Shown here piece by piece: positions 19,996 to 33,400 of a stretch of DNA of 64,000 nucleotides (positions within the stretch are counted from its first letter, which is position 1; each line of letters begins with the position of its first letter). A program made the position numbers and the translations under genes. Below the pieces are notes generated by a model that worked only from the letters and a program-made list of their open reading frames with translations, did not search any database and was not told the origin of the DNA. The stretch comes from Sipunculus nudus. Its lineage: Eukaryota; Annelida; Sipuncula; Golfingiida; Sipunculidae. The stretch is from NCBI GenBank assembly GCA_026874595.1, contig CM049313.1, positions 80,222,659 to 80,286,658 on the forward strand. Reading direction: 5' to 3'.

Positions 19996-20038
19996 CGCAT
20001 GCACATATACATATGCCATCACGCATGCATGCACGCGT
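19996..20038 (+). other. alternating purine-pyrimidine tracts in D
   Basis: 19996-20016 (contains 'gcatgcacatatacatatgc') and 20021-20038 ('acgcatgcatgcacgcgt') alternate purine and pyrimidine without a break, separated by four bases. Such tracts favour left-handed Z-DNA under supercoiling. They recur once per D unit. Confidence 0.6.
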
Positions 20039-20163
20039 TTTAGTATGAATGACAGACACGCTTTCGCGCGAGTGCAAAAATTATAGCGTTCGCTGTATCA
20101 AATAAGTAACTACGGACCCTCTTTGCCGGCCGGTTTGCCATTTCTGTCGCGTTATAGTTTATT

Positions 20164-21451
20164 GCTTGCCGGAATCAGAGATTTCGACAAGTATGTTGAT
20201 CAGTCCCGTATGTTTGTTTGTTTGTTTGCATATAAAGTTGTCCGTGCACTACAGGCCACAATTTTGCTGCAATTGCCTTTAAACTTATACAGATGTAATG
20301 TGATCGTCCAGAATAGAAGCCTATTGTTTTTGGTCATAATCGGTCAAAGGTCAAATTCAAGGTCATCAATAGGCCTCCAAATTGTCTATCCTTCATATCT
20401 TTGTTAAAAATAACCGTAGCCACTCAAACTGTAGCCCGTTTTATTTGCCACTGCATGGCCACTTCCAACACTGCAAAATTGCCTCTTTTCGCTGTTACCA
20501 TGGTTACGCAATTTTGGGGAGAAATCATGGAATTTTGTGATATTTTTCAAATTTGCAGCAATCGTACTGATTCTGAGATATTTTATGTAACATAAGAATA
20601 TCTCGAAATTGTTTTTTCAGATTTTGGAAATGGCCGCCAGGGGGCGTTGCAGATGAAAAAACATGAAAATTTGTTTTGGTGCTATACCTCCAGAACTATT
20701 AAACATTGGGCCATTTCCATCACAGCACCTTAAACTAGGGTCCATGGGCTTATTTTTGCGCACAGGTGCCAAAGTGCGCTATTGCCAGATTTCTCTATTT
20801 TTGGGGTAAAACTTTTGAATTTTCAAAATATGCAGTTTTCAGCTTCTAACTCTGTCAGTTTTTATGCTAGAGAGGTCAAACTTTTTGCATCTTGTAGCCC
20901 TTGGTGAGTTCTCGGTGATCCAATCAAAAATCTTGCGAAATCTCGCACCGTTTCTCGTCGAATGAGATTTTCGCGATTTCACGGTGACATGCCCTATAGG
21001 CCACAGATATGCAGGCATCGTTTTGAAACTGACACATGTTACGTCATACATTATTATCTCGAAAGTAATTTTTCAGTTTTTGGAAAATAACCGCTAGGGG
21101 GCGCTGCACTGCAACCCCGTACCTACTATCATTGTTTAACCATATCTCCAAAACTACACCGTTTAGGTACATAAACTGTACACCATATGAATCGGCATTT
21201 CATGGCCTTTCTGCCCATGGCCACTTTTGTTTAATCATACACGGTCCCCACAAGTATTAGCAACTTTGTAAAAAATGGAAACCCGCATGCACATATACAT
21301 ATGCCATCACGCATGCATGCACGCGTTTTAGTATGAATGACAGACACGCTTTCGCGCGAGTGCAAAAATTATAGCGTTCGCTGTATCAAATAAGTAACTA
21401 CGGACCCTCTTTGCCGGCCGGTTTGCCATTTCTGTCGCGTTATAGTTTATT
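20164..21451 (+). repeat. representative D unit, internal layout
   Basis: Order: head hairpin (cttgccggaa..tttcgacaag); (TTTG)3; 'ctacaggccacaattttgct'; AGGTCA-type sites (about 20346-20366); GTTACCATGGTTAC (20494-20507); CTCF-like CCGCCAGGGGGCG (20634-20646); TCTCGT..ATGAGA hairpin; CTCF-like CCGCTAGGGGGCG (21091-21103, followed by CTGCA); alternating purine-pyrimidine tract; end 'gcgttatagtttatt'. The two halves, each with 'tatctcgaaa..tttttcag..ttttggaaa' before a CTCF-like core, are paralogous, so D is a dimer like A and B. Confidence 0.8.
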
Positions 21452-24400
21452 GCTTGCCGGAATCAGAGATTTCGACAAGTATGTTGATCAGTCCCGTATG
21501 TTTGTTTGTTTGTTTGCATATAAAGTTGTCCGTGCACTACAGGCCACAATTTTGCTGCAATTGCCTTTAAACTTATACAGATGTAATGTGATCGTCCAGA
21601 ATAGAAGCCTATTGTTTTTGGTCATAATCGGTCAAAGGTCAAATTCAAGGTCATCAATAGGCCTCCAAATTGTCTATCCTTCATATCTTTGTTAAAAATA
21701 ACCGTAGCCACTCAAACTGTAGCCCGTTTTATTTGCCACTGCATGGCCACTTCCAACACTGCAAAATTGCCTCTTTTCGCTGTTACCATGGTTACGCAAT
21801 TTTGGGGAGAAATCATGGAATTTTGTGATATTTTTCAAATTTGCAGCAATCGTACTGATTCTGAGATATTTTATGTAACATAAGAATATCTCGAAATTGT
21901 TTTTTCAGATTTTGGAAATGGCCGCCAGGGGGCGTTGCAGATGAAAAAACATGAAAATTTGTTTTGGTGCTATACCTCCAGAACTATTAAACATTGGGCC
22001 ATTTCCATCACAGCACCTTAAACTAGGGTCCATGGGCTTATTTTTGCGCACAGGTGCCAAAGTGCGCTATTGCCAGATTTCTCTATTTTTGGGGTAAAAC
22101 TTTTGAATTTTCAAAATATGCAGTTTTCAGCTTCTAACTCTGTCAGTTTTTATGCTAGAGAGGTCAAACTTTTTGCATCTTGTAGCCCTTGGTGAGTTCT
22201 CGGTGATCCAATCAAAAATCTTGCGAAATCTCGCACCGTTTCTCGTCGAATGAGATTTTCGCGATTTCACGGTGACATGCCCTATAGGCCACAGATATGC
22301 AGGCATCGTTTTGAAACTGACACATGTTACGTCATACATTATTATCTCGAAAGTAATTTTTCAGTTTTTGGAAAATAACCGCTAGGGGGCGCTGCACTGC
22401 AACCCCGTACCTACTATCATTGTTTAACCATATCTCCAAAACTACACCGTTTAGGTACATAAACTGTACACCATATGAATCGGCATTTCATGGCCTTTCT
22501 GCCCATGGCCACTTTTGTTTAATCATACACGGTCCCCACAAGTATTAGCAACTTTGTAAAAAATGGAAACCCGCATGCACATATACATATGCCATCACGC
22601 ATGCATGCACGCGTTTTAGTATGAATGACAGACACGCTTTCGCGCGAGTGCAAAAATTATAGCGTTCGCTGTATCAAATAAGTAACTACGGACCCTCTTT
22701 GCCGGCCGGTTTGCCATTTCTGTCGCGTTATAGTTTATTGCTTGCCGGAATCAGAGATTTCGACAAGTATGTTGATCAGTCCCGTATGTTTGTTTGTTTG
22801 TTTGCATATAAAGTTGTCCGTGCACTACAGGCCACAATTTTGCTGCAATTGCCTTTAAACTTATACAGATGTAATGTGATCGTCCAGAATAGAAGCCTAT
22901 TGTTTTTGGTCATAATCGGTCAAAGGTCAAATTCAAGGTCATCAATAGGCCTCCAAATTGTCTATCCTTCATATCTTTGTTAAAAATAACCGTAGCCACT
23001 CAAACTGTAGCCCGTTTTATTTGCCACTGCATGGCCACTTCCAACACTGCAAAATTGCCTCTTTTCGCTGTTACCATGGTTACGCAATTTTGGGGAGAAA
23101 TCATGGAATTTTGTGATATTTTTCAAATTTGCAGCAATCGTACTGATTCTGAGATATTTTATGTAACATAAGAATATCTCGAAATTGTTTTTTCAGATTT
23201 TGGAAATGGCCGCCAGGGGGCGTTGCAGATGAAAAAACATGAAAATTTGTTTTGGTGCTATACCTCCAGAACTATTAAACATTGGGCCATTTCCATCACA
23301 GCACCTTAAACTAGGGTCCATGGGCTTATTTTTGCGCACAGGTGCCAAAGTGCGCTATTGCCAGATTTCTCTATTTTTGGGGTAAAACTTTTGAATTTTC
23401 AAAATATGCAGTTTTCAGCTTCTAACTCTGTCAGTTTTTATGCTAGAGAGGTCAAACTTTTTGCATCTTGTAGCCCTTGGTGAGTTCTCGGTGATCCAAT
23501 CAAAAATCTTGCGAAATCTCGCACCGTTTCTCGTCGAATGAGATTTTCGCGATTTCACGGTGACATGCCCTATAGGCCACAGATATGCAGGCATCGTTTT
23601 GAAACTGACACATGTTACGTCATACATTATTATCTCGAAAGTAATTTTTCAGTTTTTGGAAAATAACCGCTAGGGGGCGCTGCACTGCAACCCCGTACCT
23701 ACTATCATTGTTTAACCATATCTCCAAAACTACACCGTTTAGGTACATAAACTGTACACCATATGAATCGGCATTTCATGGCCTTTCTGCCCATGGCCAC
23801 TTTTGTTTAATCATACACGGTCCCCACAAGTATTAGCAACTTTGTAAAAAATGGAAACCCGCATGCACATATACATATGCCATCACGCATGCATGCACGC
23901 GTTTTAGTATGAATGACAGACACGCTTTCGCGCGAGTGCAAAAATTATAGCGTTCGCTGTATCAAATAAGTAACTACGGACCCTCTTTGCCGGCCGGTTT
24001 GCCATTTCTGTCGCGTTATAGTTTATTGCTTGCCGGAATCAGAGATTTCGACAAGTATGTTGATCAGTCCCGTATGTTTGTTTGTTTGTTTGCATATAAA
24101 GTTGTCCGTGCACTACAGGCCACAATTTTGCTGCAATTGCCTTTAAACTTATACAGATGTAATGTGATCGTCCAGAATAGAAGCCTATTGTTTTTGGTCA
24201 TAATCGGTCAAAGGTCAAATTCAAGGTCATCAATAGGCCTCCAAATTGTCTATCCTTCATATCTTTGTTAAAAATAACCGTAGCCACTCAAACTGTAGCC
24301 CGTTTTATTTGCCACTGCATGGCCACTTCCAACACTGCAAAATTGCCTCTTTTCGCTGTTACCATGGTTACGCAATTTTGGGGAGAAATCATGGAATTTT

Positions 24401-27400
24401 GTGATATTTTTCAAATTTGCAGCAATCGTACTGATTCTGAGATATTTTATGTAACATAAGAATATCTCGAAATTGTTTTTTCAGATTTTGGAAATGGCCG
24501 CCAGGGGGCGTTGCAGATGAAAAAACATGAAAATTTGTTTTGGTGCTATACCTCCAGAACTATTAAACATTGGGCCATTTCCATCACAGCACCTTAAACT
24601 AGGGTCCATGGGCTTATTTTTGCGCACAGGTGCCAAAGTGCGCTATTGCCAGATTTCTCTATTTTTGGGGTAAAACTTTTGAATTTTCAAAATATGCAGT
24701 TTTCAGCTTCTAACTCTGTCAGTTTTTATGCTAGAGAGGTCAAACTTTTTGCATCTTGTAGCCCTTGGTGAGTTCTCGGTGATCCAATCAAAAATCTTGC
24801 GAAATCTCGCACCGTTTCTCGTCGAATGAGATTTTCGCGATTTCACGGTGACATGCCCTATAGGCCACAGATATGCAGGCATCGTTTTGAAACTGACACA
24901 TGTTACGTCATACATTATTATCTCGAAAGTAATTTTTCAGTTTTTGGAAAATAACCGCTAGGGGGCGCTGCACTGCAACCCCGTACCTACTATCATTGTT
25001 TAACCATATCTCCAAAACTACACCGTTTAGGTACATAAACTGTACACCATATGAATCGGCATTTCATGGCCTTTCTGCCCATGGCCACTTTTGTTTAATC
25101 ATACACGGTCCCCACAAGTATTAGCAACTTTGTAAAAAATGGAAACCCGCATGCACATATACATATGCCATCACGCATGCATGCACGCGTTTTAGTATGA
25201 ATGACAGACACGCTTTCGCGCGAGTGCAAAAATTATAGCGTTCGCTGTATCAAATAAGTAACTACGGACCCTCTTTGCCGGCCGGTTTGCCATTTCTGTC
25301 GCGTTATAGTTTATTGCTTGCCGGAATCAGAGATTTCGACAAGTATGTTGATCAGTCCCGTATGTTTGTTTGTTTGTTTGCATATAAAGTTGTCCGTGCA
25401 CTACAGGCCACAATTTTGCTGCAATTGCCTTTAAACTTATACAGATGTAATGTGATCGTCCAGAATAGAAGCCTATTGTTTTTGGTCATAATCGGTCAAA
25501 GGTCAAATTCAAGGTCATCAATAGGCCTCCAAATTGTCTATCCTTCATATCTTTGTTAAAAATAACCGTAGCCACTCAAACTGTAGCCCGTTTTATTTGC
25601 CACTGCATGGCCACTTCCAACACTGCAAAATTGCCTCTTTTCGCTGTTACCATGGTTACGCAATTTTGGGGAGAAATCATGGAATTTTGTGATATTTTTC
25701 AAATTTGCAGCAATCGTACTGATTCTGAGATATTTTATGTAACATAAGAATATCTCGAAATTGTTTTTTCAGATTTTGGAAATGGCCGCCAGGGGGCGTT
25801 GCAGATGAAAAAACATGAAAATTTGTTTTGGTGCTATACCTCCAGAACTATTAAACATTGGGCCATTTCCATCACAGCACCTTAAACTAGGGTCCATGGG
25901 CTTATTTTTGCGCACAGGTGCCAAAGTGCGCTATTGCCAGATTTCTCTATTTTTGGGGTAAAACTTTTGAATTTTCAAAATATGCAGTTTTCAGCTTCTA
26001 ACTCTGTCAGTTTTTATGCTAGAGAGGTCAAACTTTTTGCATCTTGTAGCCCTTGGTGAGTTCTCGGTGATCCAATCAAAAATCTTGCGAAATCTCGCAC
26101 CGTTTCTCGTCGAATGAGATTTTCGCGATTTCACGGTGACATGCCCTATAGGCCACAGATATGCAGGCATCGTTTTGAAACTGACACATGTTACGTCATA
26201 CATTATTATCTCGAAAGTAATTTTTCAGTTTTTGGAAAATAACCGCTAGGGGGCGCTGCACTGCAACCCCGTACCTACTATCATTGTTTAACCATATCTC
26301 CAAATCTACACCGTTTAGGTACATAAACTGTACACCATATGAATCGGCATTTCATGGCCTTTCTGCCCATGGCCACTTTTGTTTAATCATACACGGTCCC
26401 CACAAGTATTAGCAACTTTGTAAAAAATGGAAACCCGCATGCACATATACATATGCCATCACGCATGCATGCACGCGTTTTAGTATGAATGACAGACACG
26501 CTTTCGCGCGAGTGCAAAAATTATAGCGTTCGCTGTATCAAATAAGTAACTACGGACCCTCTTTGCCGGCCGGTTTGCCATTTCTGTCGCGTTATAGTTT
26601 ATTGCTTGCCGGAATCAGAGATTTCGACAAGTATGTTGATCAGTCCCGTATGTTTGTTTGTTTGTTTGCATATAAAGTTGTCCGTGCACTACAGGCCACA
26701 ATTTTGCTGCAATTGCCTTTAAACTTATACAGATGTAATGTGATCGTCCAGAATAGAAGCCTATTGTTTTTGGTCATAATCGGTCAAAGGTCAAATTCAA
26801 GGTCATCAATAGGCCTCCAAATTGTCTATCCTTCATATCTTTGTTAAAAATAACCGTAGCCACTCAAACTGTAGCCCGTTTTATTTGCCACTGCATGGCC
26901 ACTTCCAACACTGCAAAATTGCCTCTTTTCGCTGTTACCATGGTTACGCAATTTTGGGGAGAAATCATGGAATTTTGTGATATTTTTCAAATTTGCAGCA
27001 ATCGTACTGATTCTGAGATATTTTATGTAACATAAGAATATCTCGAAATTGTTTTTTCAGATTTTGGAAATGGCCGCCAGGGGGCGTTGCAGATGAAAAA
27101 ACATGAAAATTTGTTTTGGTGCTATACCTCCAGAACTATTAAACATTGGGCCATTTCCATCACAGCACCTTAAACTAGGGTCCATGGGCTTATTTTTGCG
27201 CACAGGTGCCAAAGTGCGCTATTGCCAGATTTCTCTATTTTTGGGGTAAAACTTTTGAATTTTCAAAATATGCAGTTTTCAGCTTCTAACTCTGTCAGTT
27301 TTTATGCTAGAGAGGTCAAACTTTTTGCATCTTGTAGCCCTTGGTGAGTTCTCGGTGATCCAATCAAAAATCTTGCGAAATCTCGCACCGTTTCTCGTCG

Positions 27401-30400
27401 AATGAGATTTTCGCGATTTCACGGTGACATGCCCTATAGGCCACAGATATGCAGGCATCGTTTTGAAACTGACACATGTTACGTCATACATTATTATCTC
27501 GAAAGTAATTTTTCAGTTTTTGGAAAATAACCGCTAGGGGGCGCTGCACTGCAACCCCGTACCTACTATCATTGTTTAACCATATCTCCAAAACTACACC
27601 GTTTAGGTACATAAACTGTACACCATATGAATCGGCATTTCATGGCCTTTCTGCCCATGGCCACTTTTGTTTAATCATACACGGTCCCCACAAGTATTAG
27701 CAACTTTGTAAAAAATGGAAACCCGCATGCACATATACATATGCCATCACGCATGCATGCACGCGTTTTAGTATGAATGACAGACACGCTTTCGCGCGAG
27801 TGCAAAAATTATAGCGTTCGCTGTATCAAATAAGTAACTACGGACCCTCTTTGCCGGCCGGTTTGCCATTTCTGTCGCGTTATAGTTTATTGCTTGCCGG
27901 AATCAGAGATTTCGACAAGTATGTTGATCAGTCCCGTATGTTTGTTTGTTTGTTTGCATATAAAGTTGTCCGTGCACTACAGGCCACAATTTTGCTGCAA
28001 TTGCCTTTAAACTTATACAGATGTAATGTGATCGTCCAGAATAGAAGCCTATTGTTTTTGGTCATAATCGGTCAAAGGTCAAATTCAAGGTCATCAATAG
28101 GCCTCCAAATTGTCTATCCTTCATATCTTTGTTAAAAATAACCGTAGCCACTCAAACTGTAGCCCGTTTTATTTGCCACTGCATGGCCACTTCCAACACT
28201 GCAAAATTGCCTCTTTTCGCTGTTACCATGGTTACGCAATTTTGGGGAGAAATCATGGAATTTTGTGATATTTTTCAAATTTGCAGCAATCGTACTGATT
28301 CTGAGATATTTTATGTAACATAAGAATATCTCGAAATTGTTTTTTCAGATTTTGGAAATGGCCGCCAGGGGGCGTTGCAGATGAAAAAACATGAAAATTT
28401 GTTTTGGTGCTATACCTCCAGAACTATTAAACATTGGGCCATTTCCATCACAGCACCTTAAACTAGGGTCCATGGGCTTATTTTTGCGCACAGGTGCCAA
28501 AGTGCGCTATTGCCAGATTTCTCTATTTTTGGGGTAAAACTTTTGAATTTTCAAAATATGCAGTTTTCAGCTTCTAACTCTGTCAGTTTTTATGCTAGAG
28601 AGGTCAAACTTTTTGCATCTTGTAGCCCTTGGTGAGTTCTCGGTGATCCAATCAAAAATCTTGCGAAATCTCGCACCGTTTCTCGTCGAATGAGATTTTC
28701 GCGATTTCACGGTGACATGCCCTATAGGCCACAGATATGCAGGCATCGTTTTGAAACTGACACATGTTACGTCATACATTATTATCTCGAAAGTAATTTT
28801 TCAGTTTTTGGAAAATAACCGCTAGGGGGCGCTGCACTGCAACCCCGTACCTACTATCATTGTTTAACCATATCTCCAAAACTACACCGTTTAGGTACAT
28901 AAACTGTACACCATATGAATCGGCATTTCATGGCCTTTCTGCCCATGGCCACTTTTGTTTAATCATACACGGTCCCCACAAGTATTAGCAACTTTGTAAA
29001 AAATGGAAACCCGCATGCACATATACATATGCCATCACGCATGCATGCACGCGTTTTAGTATGAATGACAGACACGCTTTCGCGCGAGTGCAAAAATTAT
29101 AGCGTTCGCTGTATCAAATAAGTAACTACGGACCCTCTTTGCCGGCCGGTTTGCCATTTCTGTCGCGTTATAGTTTATTGCTTGCCGGAATCAGAGATTT
29201 CGACAAGTATGTTGATCAGTCCCGTATGTTTGTTTGTTTGTTTGCATATAAAGTTGTCCGTGCACTACAGGCCACAATTTTGCTGCAATTGCCTTTAAAC
29301 TTATACAGATGTAATGTGATCGTCCAGAATAGAAGCCTATTGTTTTTGGTCATAATCGGTCAAAGGTCAAATTCAAGGTCATCAATAGGCCTCCAAATTG
29401 TCTATCCTTCATATCTTTGTTAAAAATAACCGTAGCCACTCAAACTGTAGCCCGTTTTATTTGCCACTGCATGGCCACTTCCAACACTGCAAAATTGCCT
29501 CTTTTCGCTGTTACCATGGTTACGCAATTTTGGGGAGAAATCATGGAATTTTGTGATATTTTTCAAATTTGCAGCAATCGTACTGATTCTGAGATATTTT
29601 ATGTAACATAAGAATATCTCGAAATTGTTTTTTCAGATTTTGGAAATGGCCGCCAGGGGGCGTTGCAGATGAAAAAACATGAAAATTTGTTTTGGTGCTA
29701 TACCTCCAGAACTATTAAACATTGGGCCATTTCCATCACAGCACCTTAAACTAGGGTCCATGGGCTTATTTTTGCGCACAGGTGCCAAAGTGCGCTATTG
29801 CCAGATTTCTCTATTTTTGGGGTAAAACTTTTGAATTTTCAAAATATGCAGTTTTCAGCTTCTAACTCTGTCAGTTTTTATGCTAGAGAGGTCAAACTTT
29901 TTGCATCTTGTAGCCCTTGGTGAGTTCTCGGTGATCCAATCAAAAATCTTGCGAAATCTCGCACCGTTTCTCGTCGAATGAGATTTTCGCGATTTCACGG
30001 TGACATGCCCTATAGGCCACAGATATGCAGGCATCGTTTTGAAACTGACACATGTTACGTCATACATTATTATCTCGAAAGTAATTTTTCAGTTTTTGGA
30101 AAATAACCGCTAGGGGGCGCTGCACTGCAACCCCGTACCTACTATCATTGTTTAACCATATCTCCAAAACTACACCGTTTAGGTACATAAACTGTACACC
30201 ATATGAATCGGCATTTCATGGCCTTTCTGCCCATGGCCACTTTTGTTTAATCATACACGGTCCCCACAAGTATTAGCAACTTTGTAAAAAATGGAAACCC
30301 GCATGCACATATACATATGCCATCACGCATGCATGCACGCGTTTTAGTATGAATGACAGACACGCTTTCGCGCGAGTGCAAAAATTATAGCGTTCGCTGT

Positions 30401-33400
30401 ATCAAATAAGTAACTACGGACCCTCTTTGCCGGCCGGTTTGCCATTTCTGTCGCGTTATAGTTTATTGCTTGCCGGAATCAGAGATTTCGACAAGTATGT
30501 TGATCAGTCCCGTATGTTTGTTTGTTTGTTTGCATATAAAGTTGTCCGTGCACTACAGGCCACAATTTTGCTGCAATTGCCTTTAAACTTATACAGATGT
30601 AATGTGATCGTCCAGAATAGAAGCCTATTGTTTTTGGTCATAATCGGTCAAAGGTCAAATTCAAGGTCATCAATAGGCCTCCAAATTGTCTATCCTTCAT
30701 ATCTTTGTTAAAAATAACCGTAGCCACTCAAACTGTAGCCCGTTTTATTTGCCACTGCATGGCCACTTCCAACACTGCAAAATTGCCTCTTTTCGCTGTT
30801 ACCATGGTTACGCAATTTTGGGGAGAAATCATGGAATTTTGTGATATTTTTCAAATTTGCAGCAATCGTACTGATTCTGAGATATTTTATGTAACATAAG
30901 AATATCTCGAAATTGTTTTTTCAGATTTTGGAAATGGCCGCCAGGGGGCGTTGCAGATGAAAAAACATGAAAATTTGTTTTGGTGCTATACCTCCAGAAC
31001 TATTAAACATTGGGCCATTTCCATCACAGCACCTTAAACTAGGGTCCATGGGCTTATTTTTGCGCACAGGTGCCAAAGTGCGCTATTGCCAGATTTCTCT
31101 ATTTTTGGGGTAAAACTTTTGAATTTTCAAAATATGCAGTTTTCAGCTTCTAACTCTGTCAGTTTTTATGCTAGAGAGGTCAAACTTTTTGCATCTTGTA
31201 GCCCTTGGTGAGTTCTCGGTGATCCAATCAAAAATCTTGCGAAATCTCGCACCGTTTCTCGTCGAATGAGATTTTCGCGATTTCACGGTGACATGCCCTA
31301 TAGGCCACAGATATGCAGGCATCGTTTTGAAACTGACACATGTTACGTCATACATTATTATCTCGAAAGTAATTTTTCAGTTTTTGGAAAATAACCGCTA
31401 GGGGGCGCTGCACTGCAACCCCGTACCTACTATCATTGTTTAACCATATCTCCAAAACTACACCGTTTAGGTACATAAACTGTACACCATATGAATCGGC
31501 ATTTCATGGCCTTTCTGCCCATGGCCACTTTTGTTTAATCATACACGGTCCCCACAAGTATTAGCAACTTTGTAAAAAATGGAAACCCGCATGCACATAT
31601 ACATATGCCATCACGCATGCATGCACGCGTTTTAGTATGAATGACAGACACGCTTTCGCGCGAGTGCAAAAATTATAGCGTTCGCTGTATCAAATAAGTA
31701 ACTACGGACCCTCTTTGCCGGCCGGTTTGCCATTTCTGTCGCGTTATAGTTTATTGCTTGCCGGAATCAGAGATTTCGACAAGTATGTTGATCAGTCCCG
31801 TATGTTTGTTTGTTTGTTTGCATATAAAGTTGTCCGTGCACTACAGGCCACAATTTTGCTGCAATTGCCTTTAAACTTATACAGATGTAATGTGATCGTC
31901 CAGAATAGAAGCCTATTGTTTTTGGTCATAATCGGTCAAAGGTCAAATTCAAGGTCATCAATAGGCCTCCAAATTGTCTATCCTTCATATCTTTGTTAAA
32001 AATAACCGTAGCCACTCAAACTGTAGCCCGTTTTATTTGCCACTGCATGGCCACTTCCAACACTGCAAAATTGCCTCTTTTCGCTGTTACCATGGTTACG
32101 CAATTTTGGGGAGAAATCATGGAATTTTGTGATATTTTTCAAATTTGCAGCAATCGTACTGATTCTGAGATATTTTATGTAACATAAGAATATCTCGAAA
32201 TTGTTTTTTCAGATTTTGGAAATGGCCGCCAGGGGGCGTTGCAGATGAAAAAACATGAAAATTTGTTTTGGTGCTATACCTCCAGAACTATTAAACATTG
32301 GGCCATTTCCATCACAGCACCTTAAACTAGGGTCCATGGGCTTATTTTTGCGCACAGGTGCCAAAGTGCGCTATTGCCAGATTTCTCTATTTTTGGGGTA
32401 AAACTTTTGAATTTTCAAAATATGCAGTTTTCAGCTTCTAACTCTGTCAGTTTTTATGCTAGAGAGGTCAAACTTTTTGCATCTTGTAGCCCTTGGTGAG
32501 TTCTCGGTGATCCAATCAAAAATCTTGCGAAATCTCGCACCGTTTCTCGTCGAATGAGATTTTCGCGATTTCACGGTGACATGCCCTATAGGCCACAGAT
32601 ATGCAGGCATCGTTTTGAAACTGACACATGTTACGTCATACATTATTATCTCGAAAGTAATTTTTCAGTTTTTGGAAAATAACCGCTAGGGGGCGCTGCA
32701 CTGCAACCCCGTACCTACTATCATTGTTTAACCATATCTCCAAAACTACACCGTTTAGGTACATAAACTGTACACCATATGAATCGGCATTTCATGGCCT
32801 TTCTGCCCATGGCCACTTTTGTTTAATCATACACGGTCCCCACAAGTATTAGCAACTTTGTAAAAAATGGAAACCCGCATGCACATATACATATGCCATC
32901 ACGCATGCATGCACGCGTTTTAGTATGAATGACAGACACGCTTTCGCGCGAGTGCAAAAATTATAGCGTTCGCTGTATCAAATAAGTAACTACGGACCCT
33001 CTTTGCCGGCCGGTTTGCCATTTCTGTCGCGTTATAGTTTATTGCTTGCCGGAATCAGAGATTTCGACAAGTATGTTGATCAGTCCCGTATGTTTGTTTG
33101 TTTGTTTGCATATAAAGTTGTCCGTGCACTACAGGCCACAATTTTGCTGCAATTGCCTTTAAACTTATACAGATGTAATGTGATCGTCCAGAATAGAAGC
33201 CTATTGTTTTTGGTCATAATCGGTCAAAGGTCAAATTCAAGGTCATCAATAGGCCTCCAAATTGTCTATCCTTCATATCTTTGTTAAAAATAACCGTAGC
33301 CACTCAAACTGTAGCCCGTTTTATTTGCCACTGCATGGCCACTTCCAACACTGCAAAATTGCCTCTTTTCGCTGTTACCATGGTTACGCAATTTTGGGGA

